Assembly: GCA_030374735.1 (NCBI GenBank)
Contig: JASCIV010000575.1
Location: forward strand, 1-16,307
Direction of reading: 5' to 3'
DNA length: 16,307 nt
From: Gracilaria caudata
Lineage: Eukaryota; Rhodophyta; Florideophyceae; Gracilariales; Gracilariaceae
A model generated the notes under the pieces. The model had not been told where the DNA came from and searched no databases. It worked only from the letters and a program-made list of their open reading frames with translations. Position 1 is the first letter of the stretch, and every line of letters begins with the position of its first letter. A program made the position numbers and the translations under genes. Positions 13,658 through 16,307 of the stretch are shown one piece after another.

Positions 13658-15439
13658 ATGAATGATCCTAAGGGATTTCCTTTCGGCGCCCTTGGGAAGC
13701 GTTTCGTGAAATTCGCGGAGAAGAAGCTACAGAAAGGCATTACCTATCTGGAAGCTCAAGTAAATGAAGCCAGTGCCGTCGCCAATCACGCCGTCCCTGG
13801 CAACCACATTCAAACACATCCACACTTCAATCAGTCACCTTTTCAAGCTGCTCCGCCGACATCTCAATTTGATGCCAACACCGCTCACAGCACCCTCAAC
13901 CATCAAGAAGCACCGTCATATGAGTACTTCAATCCATCAACGACTACTGCCACGCCTCCATCGCATACGCATGCCAACTCATCCACAGATAACGCTGCTC
14001 CTCCGCCCCCACACTTCGAAGGTCCTCCTCCACCCACGCAATTTACAGAGCCTTTCCCACAGCCGCCGCAGCCCCACACGTCTGCCCCAACCACAGCGAC
14101 GCCGCATACACCCAACACTCCCGCCACAATCTTACTCAACGCTTCCGGCCCCATAATAACACAAGAACTCCTTTTCCAAATGCAAGCTCGTGTCCCCTCC
14201 GCTTGCAAGTCTCTGGGCATGGCCCCAGTCAAAGAAGCAAGAAAGGGCCTCTCTCGCGTACTCTCCCCTACGCCTCAAGATATCGACCTCTTCGCCTCGC
14301 AACTAAAGAATTCACAGGTGGAAGCCGTAGAACCAGATTGGAATAATCTTGATGATCAGTTCCCTTGTTTTGCCATTTCGTACGTTCAGCATCAACCGCA
14401 AGGGCGATACAAGTTCTCTGACGAGCAGTGGAAAAATTTCCATTCAGCTGTTCAAGCGATCGCTGCTGCTGGTGTGACGCATTTTCGCGTATGGCTAGAT
14501 CAATGTCTCTGGTTACGTGATGCCAATCGAGCGAACTGGGCTCATACCGGCATTGTGCCTTATGTATTATGGCCTGTAATAGCGCTTGGTGCCAAGGCTC
14601 CAGGTGGCGAACGCACAAAGGATAGTTTTCATCGAATGTGGCCGTTTGTGGAACAGCTCGCAGGCTTGTGGGGCATAGGTTTGATCGTTACCAGCGAGTA
14701 TCGTGATCATAATCTCGTCGACGGAGATCACCGTTCATGGTTATCTTACAACGTGCGGATGAAGACTGAACCAGAGGTCGACATCATGCTCATATTGCTC
14801 AACATTTTCCATGGAGCCGCCGACGCGTTGGAGACGGGATGGGTTGATGACGTTCTCGAGCTCAAGGAAATGGCAAAGGCAAATATAATGTATTCGAACC
14901 AACAAGTCATTATTGGCAGTGATTGGAAGAACAGGTTTTCCTCTTTTCCGCCGCTTGCTTGCTACAGTGCCATCGAGAATCTCAAACTGCCAATGTTTAA
15001 CAAGTATTTGGGTGGTTTTGATGCCTATCTCGATGGAAGTAGAACCTTGAAATGTAACAACTGGCACGGTGTCAGGGAATGGCTTTCTGGAAATGAGGGG
15101 CCGGCATTGTCTCGCCAGCACGACCTCACAATGTTACTAATTGGTATGAAGAAATACAATGTGATGACAAACGTCGGTGAGTATCAGCTGCTTGGTAAAG
15201 TATCTACGACAAGCTACCTATGGCTTATGGTTGCTATGAAGGGAAGGTCTTCGAATTTCAGTCGTGGGCGTGTAGCCTGGACAAAAATTTTAACAGGGCC
15301 CACAAGTTGCAGACTTGGAGGGATGTTAGGGAACGGGGATGTCAATGGTATTCAGCGAGCACTTTGTGAAGACCTACGGAACCATAGTCTGCAAATACTG
15401 TCTGTAAACTTGGTGGGTGGTGCAATCGAATGGATGTAA
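13658..15439 (+). CDS. 593-aa protein with Pro/Thr/His-rich linker and an unassigned C-terminal domain
   Basis: The ATG at 13658 (aacATGaat) is preferred; upstream codons in frame start only at GTG. The order is: a short basic amphipathic N-terminus (1-40, with KRFVKFAEKKLQKG); a low-complexity Pro/Thr/His/Ser linker (about 50-155); and a globular region (about 160-593). Within the globular part, THFRVWLDQCLWLRD (274-288) looks like a buried beta strand with an Asp, followed by hydrophobic VPYVLWPVIALG (300-311) and GLWGIGLIVTSEYRD (336-350). This alpha/beta pattern is loosely reminiscent of HET or TIR-like folds, but I cannot match a catalytic signature and do not assign one. There is no signal peptide or clear membrane helix. 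The last 60 residues are less well-behaved, and their antisense strand carries a candidate exon. Coding is well supported; function is unknown. Confidence 0.78.
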   Translation: MNDPKGFPFGALGKRFVKFAEKKLQKGITYLEAQVNEASAVANHAVPGNHIQTHPHFNQSPFQAAPPTSQFDANTAHSTLNHQEAPSYEYFNPSTTTATPPSHTHANSSTDNAAPPPPHFEGPPPPTQFTEPFPQPPQPHTSAPTTATPHTPNTPATILLNASGPIITQELLFQMQARVPSACKSLGMAPVKEARKGLSRVLSPTPQDIDLFASQLKNSQVEAVEPDWNNLDDQFPCFAISYVQHQPQGRYKFSDEQWKNFHSAVQAIAAAGVTHFRVWLDQCLWLRDANRANWAHTGIVPYVLWPVIALGAKAPGGERTKDSFHRMWPFVEQLAGLWGIGLIVTSEYRDHNLVDGDHRSWLSYNVRMKTEPEVDIMLILLNIFHGAADALETGWVDDVLELKEMAKANIMYSNQQVIIGSDWKNRFSSFPPLACYSAIENLKLPMFNKYLGGFDAYLDGSRTLKCNNWHGVREWLSGNEGPALSRQHDLTMLLIGMKKYNVMTNVGEYQLLGKVSTTSYLWLMVAMKGRSSNFSRGRVAWTKILTGPTSCRLGGMLGNGDVNGIQRALCEDLRNHSLQILSVNLVGGAIEWM

Positions 15440-15823
15440 AGATCGCAGATATATTGCAACGGAGGTCCTTTAGGACCGGCAGCGTGTCGGTAACTGCTAG
15501 ACATGCGTCTTCAGAAGCACCCTGCGTAATCGAGCCGCGTGCAGTATCTCCCTTGAGCTCACAAACCACACGACCCAATTCGATGATAAAGCTTCGAATA
15601 CCATTCAGTAGGAGAGGCAAATTGTACACTGTCGTGCAGTCGTGGACAATCTTCACCTCCGGCAAAGAGCCCCATCGCGGTAGCCATAAAGAATCGATCT
15701 CTGTTCAATACAGCAGTCCTAGAGTATACATCTCTCTCTTTTAGAGGTGCAATAGTTCAACTACTACTTACTGCAGAGCGTCTCTTTTGAAAGAAACGCT
15801 CCCTCGCCAAAGTAAACCAACAT
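15342..15823 (-). CDS. Candidate small spliced gene, weak 3'-5' exonuclease resemblance
   Basis: The model has exon 1 at 15823-15772 (ATG), a 71-nt intron at 15771-15701 (consensus GTAAGT donor, GAACAG acceptor) and exon 2 at 15700-15342 (TGA). The reading frame is continuous for 136 aa. The spliced join produces CKIDSLWLPRWGSLPEVK, then a VKIVHDC motif and an LLLNGIRSFI segment. This order (strand-Asp, helix, K-V-x-HDC, L-x-GI) resembles the middle of DEDD 3'-5' exonucleases of the EXD1/Egalitarian type. The usual upstream acidic motif is absent, and so is the Asp expected a few residues after HDC. About 98 bases of exon 2 overlap the end of the plus-strand 593-aa CDS in antisense. It may be a gene fragment, a functional small gene or chance. 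The LINE remnant begins directly upstream. Confidence 0.25.
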
Positions 15824-15858
15824 TCTGTCAGGCTACTTCTTGATGATATCTGCTACTG
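15440..15858. other. Region between the 593-aa gene and the LINE end
   Basis: These 419 bases hold the 3' flank of the plus-strand gene, the candidate spliced minus-strand gene (15342-15823) and a hairpin (15778-15799). A plus-strand frame from 15430 to 15744 begins at an ATG but overlaps the 593-aa stop and looks like the antisense shadow of the minus-strand exon. Part of this space may be the 3' UTR of the LINE. Confidence 0.4.
15778..15799. repeat. Imperfect 10-bp hairpin
   Basis: GCGTCTCTTT / AAAGAAACGC pair with one C-A mismatch and a 2-nt loop. It falls within the candidate exon 1 and just beside its donor site, and close to the LINE end. Significance is unknown. Confidence 0.5.
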
Positions 15859-16307
15859 TCAATCCTCGACGAGCTTGAGAATGTGGCAAACATACTCTTC
15901 GAGACGAAGTCCGCAATAGACACCTAAGGTGCTGAACAACGTAGAGCATTTTGCTGAGAAACGGAGTGTAGCCCACAGAAAGTTGGGACAGAGCTACTGC
16001 TTGCCTAAGAGATACTCTGTTTCCGATAGAAGCAGGCTTTGACTTTAACAGCGGTGCCATTCTACGAAAAGCTGATACTCGTCTCTTCACTCCTGCAAAG
16101 TCAACCGGGACAGAAAGCTGATTTTCGATTGACGTATTCAGAGCACTCTTTGCCAATTCATCAAGCATCTCGTTGCGAACAAGTCCACAGTGACTTGGAA
16201 CCCATAAAATATCCACGATGGGTTTAATGCTGCCAATTGACGACCAGGTGAAGGTCGGACACGATTTGCTGGATGTTAAGGCTGCGTTACGGTTGAATCA
16301 AGGTAAT
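15859..16307 (-). mobile_element. Decayed non-LTR retrotransposon (LINE) end: RNase H domain and C-terminal zinc-knuckle-like part
   Basis: On the minus strand, entering from the right edge, one frame reads ILWVPSHCGLVRNEMLDELAK (16210-16148). This is the signature of a LINE-type RNase H C-terminal region (WVPSHxGixGNExaDxlAk) and includes the catalytic-type Asp. The upstream segment (AALTS...) matches the family's helix but is preceded in frame by TGA at 16300-16298, with the expected Asp-Ser shifted to another frame. Downstream, the frame continues to 15833, but near 15925 the homologous reading switches by one base. The alternative frame gives YCGLRLEEYVCHILKLVED and stops at 15861-15859, recalling the CxxC...E..CH element at LINE ORF2 ends. 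So at least two frame breaks are present and the copy is dead. Most of the element lies outside the window. No poly-A tail or target-site duplication was identified. Confidence 0.78.

Noticed and set aside
15430..15744. A plus-strand 104-aa ORF after the 593-aa gene.
   Set aside because: It overlaps the 593-aa stop and has no recognisable features. It appears to be the antisense shadow of the minus-strand candidate exon.

Overview
The window looks like compact nuclear DNA from a unicellular eukaryote. The evidence is a spliced eukaryotic ribosomal protein gene (eL37), a microsomal-type NADH-cytochrome b5 reductase, a subunit of the metazoan-type pausing factor NELF, an RNase P/MRP-type zinc ribbon, a SANT/Myb protein and a non-LTR retrotransposon remnant. 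Long single-exon genes with only a few short GT-AG introns, moderate GC and short intergenic spaces would suit an intron-poor red alga (Porphyridium-like). That assignment is an inference from style; no marker here proves it. Several plausible ATG starts lie downstream of the longest possible reading frame, because the extra upstream codons would have to begin at TTG or GTG. I chose ATG starts throughout.

Layout, left to right: GC-rich promoter DNA (1-530); an intrinsically disordered basic/acidic protein of unknown function (531-1982, +); cytochrome b5 reductase (2347-3204, -); a divergent promoter with a G16 tract, an E2F-like palindrome and a possible 5' UTR intron (3205-3812); an unrecognised 549-aa protein (3813-5462, +); NELF-C/D (TH1) (5903-7726, -); a divergent promoter with two adjacent perfect hairpins; eL37, whose first exon is only the ATG (8283-8681, +); an Rpr2/Rpp21/SNM1-type zinc ribbon (8851-9459, -); about 1 kb of largely unexplained DNA; a SANT/Myb nuclear protein (10508-12634, +); another 1 kb with hairpins and an A-tract; a 593-aa protein with a Pro/Thr/His-rich linker and an unassigned globular half (13658-15439, +); a candidate small spliced gene on the minus strand; and a decayed LINE RNase H end entering from the right edge (about 15859-16307, -).

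The first seven genes strictly alternate in strand, so they form convergent pairs and divergent pairs that share intergenic promoters. No operon-like pathway is visible. The shared theme is housekeeping and gene expression: Pol II pausing, translation, RNase P/MRP and a SANT protein, plus lipid/electron-transfer chemistry for the reductase. No CRISPR, toxin, virus or tRNA/rRNA gene was found. The points most worth following up are NELF-C/D in this type of genome, E2F-like sites recurring in three promoter regions, and twice-occurring tandem hairpin pairs of similar geometry. The 593-aa protein with an unassigned domain and the small spliced minus-strand gene model next to the LINE remnant also deserve a look.
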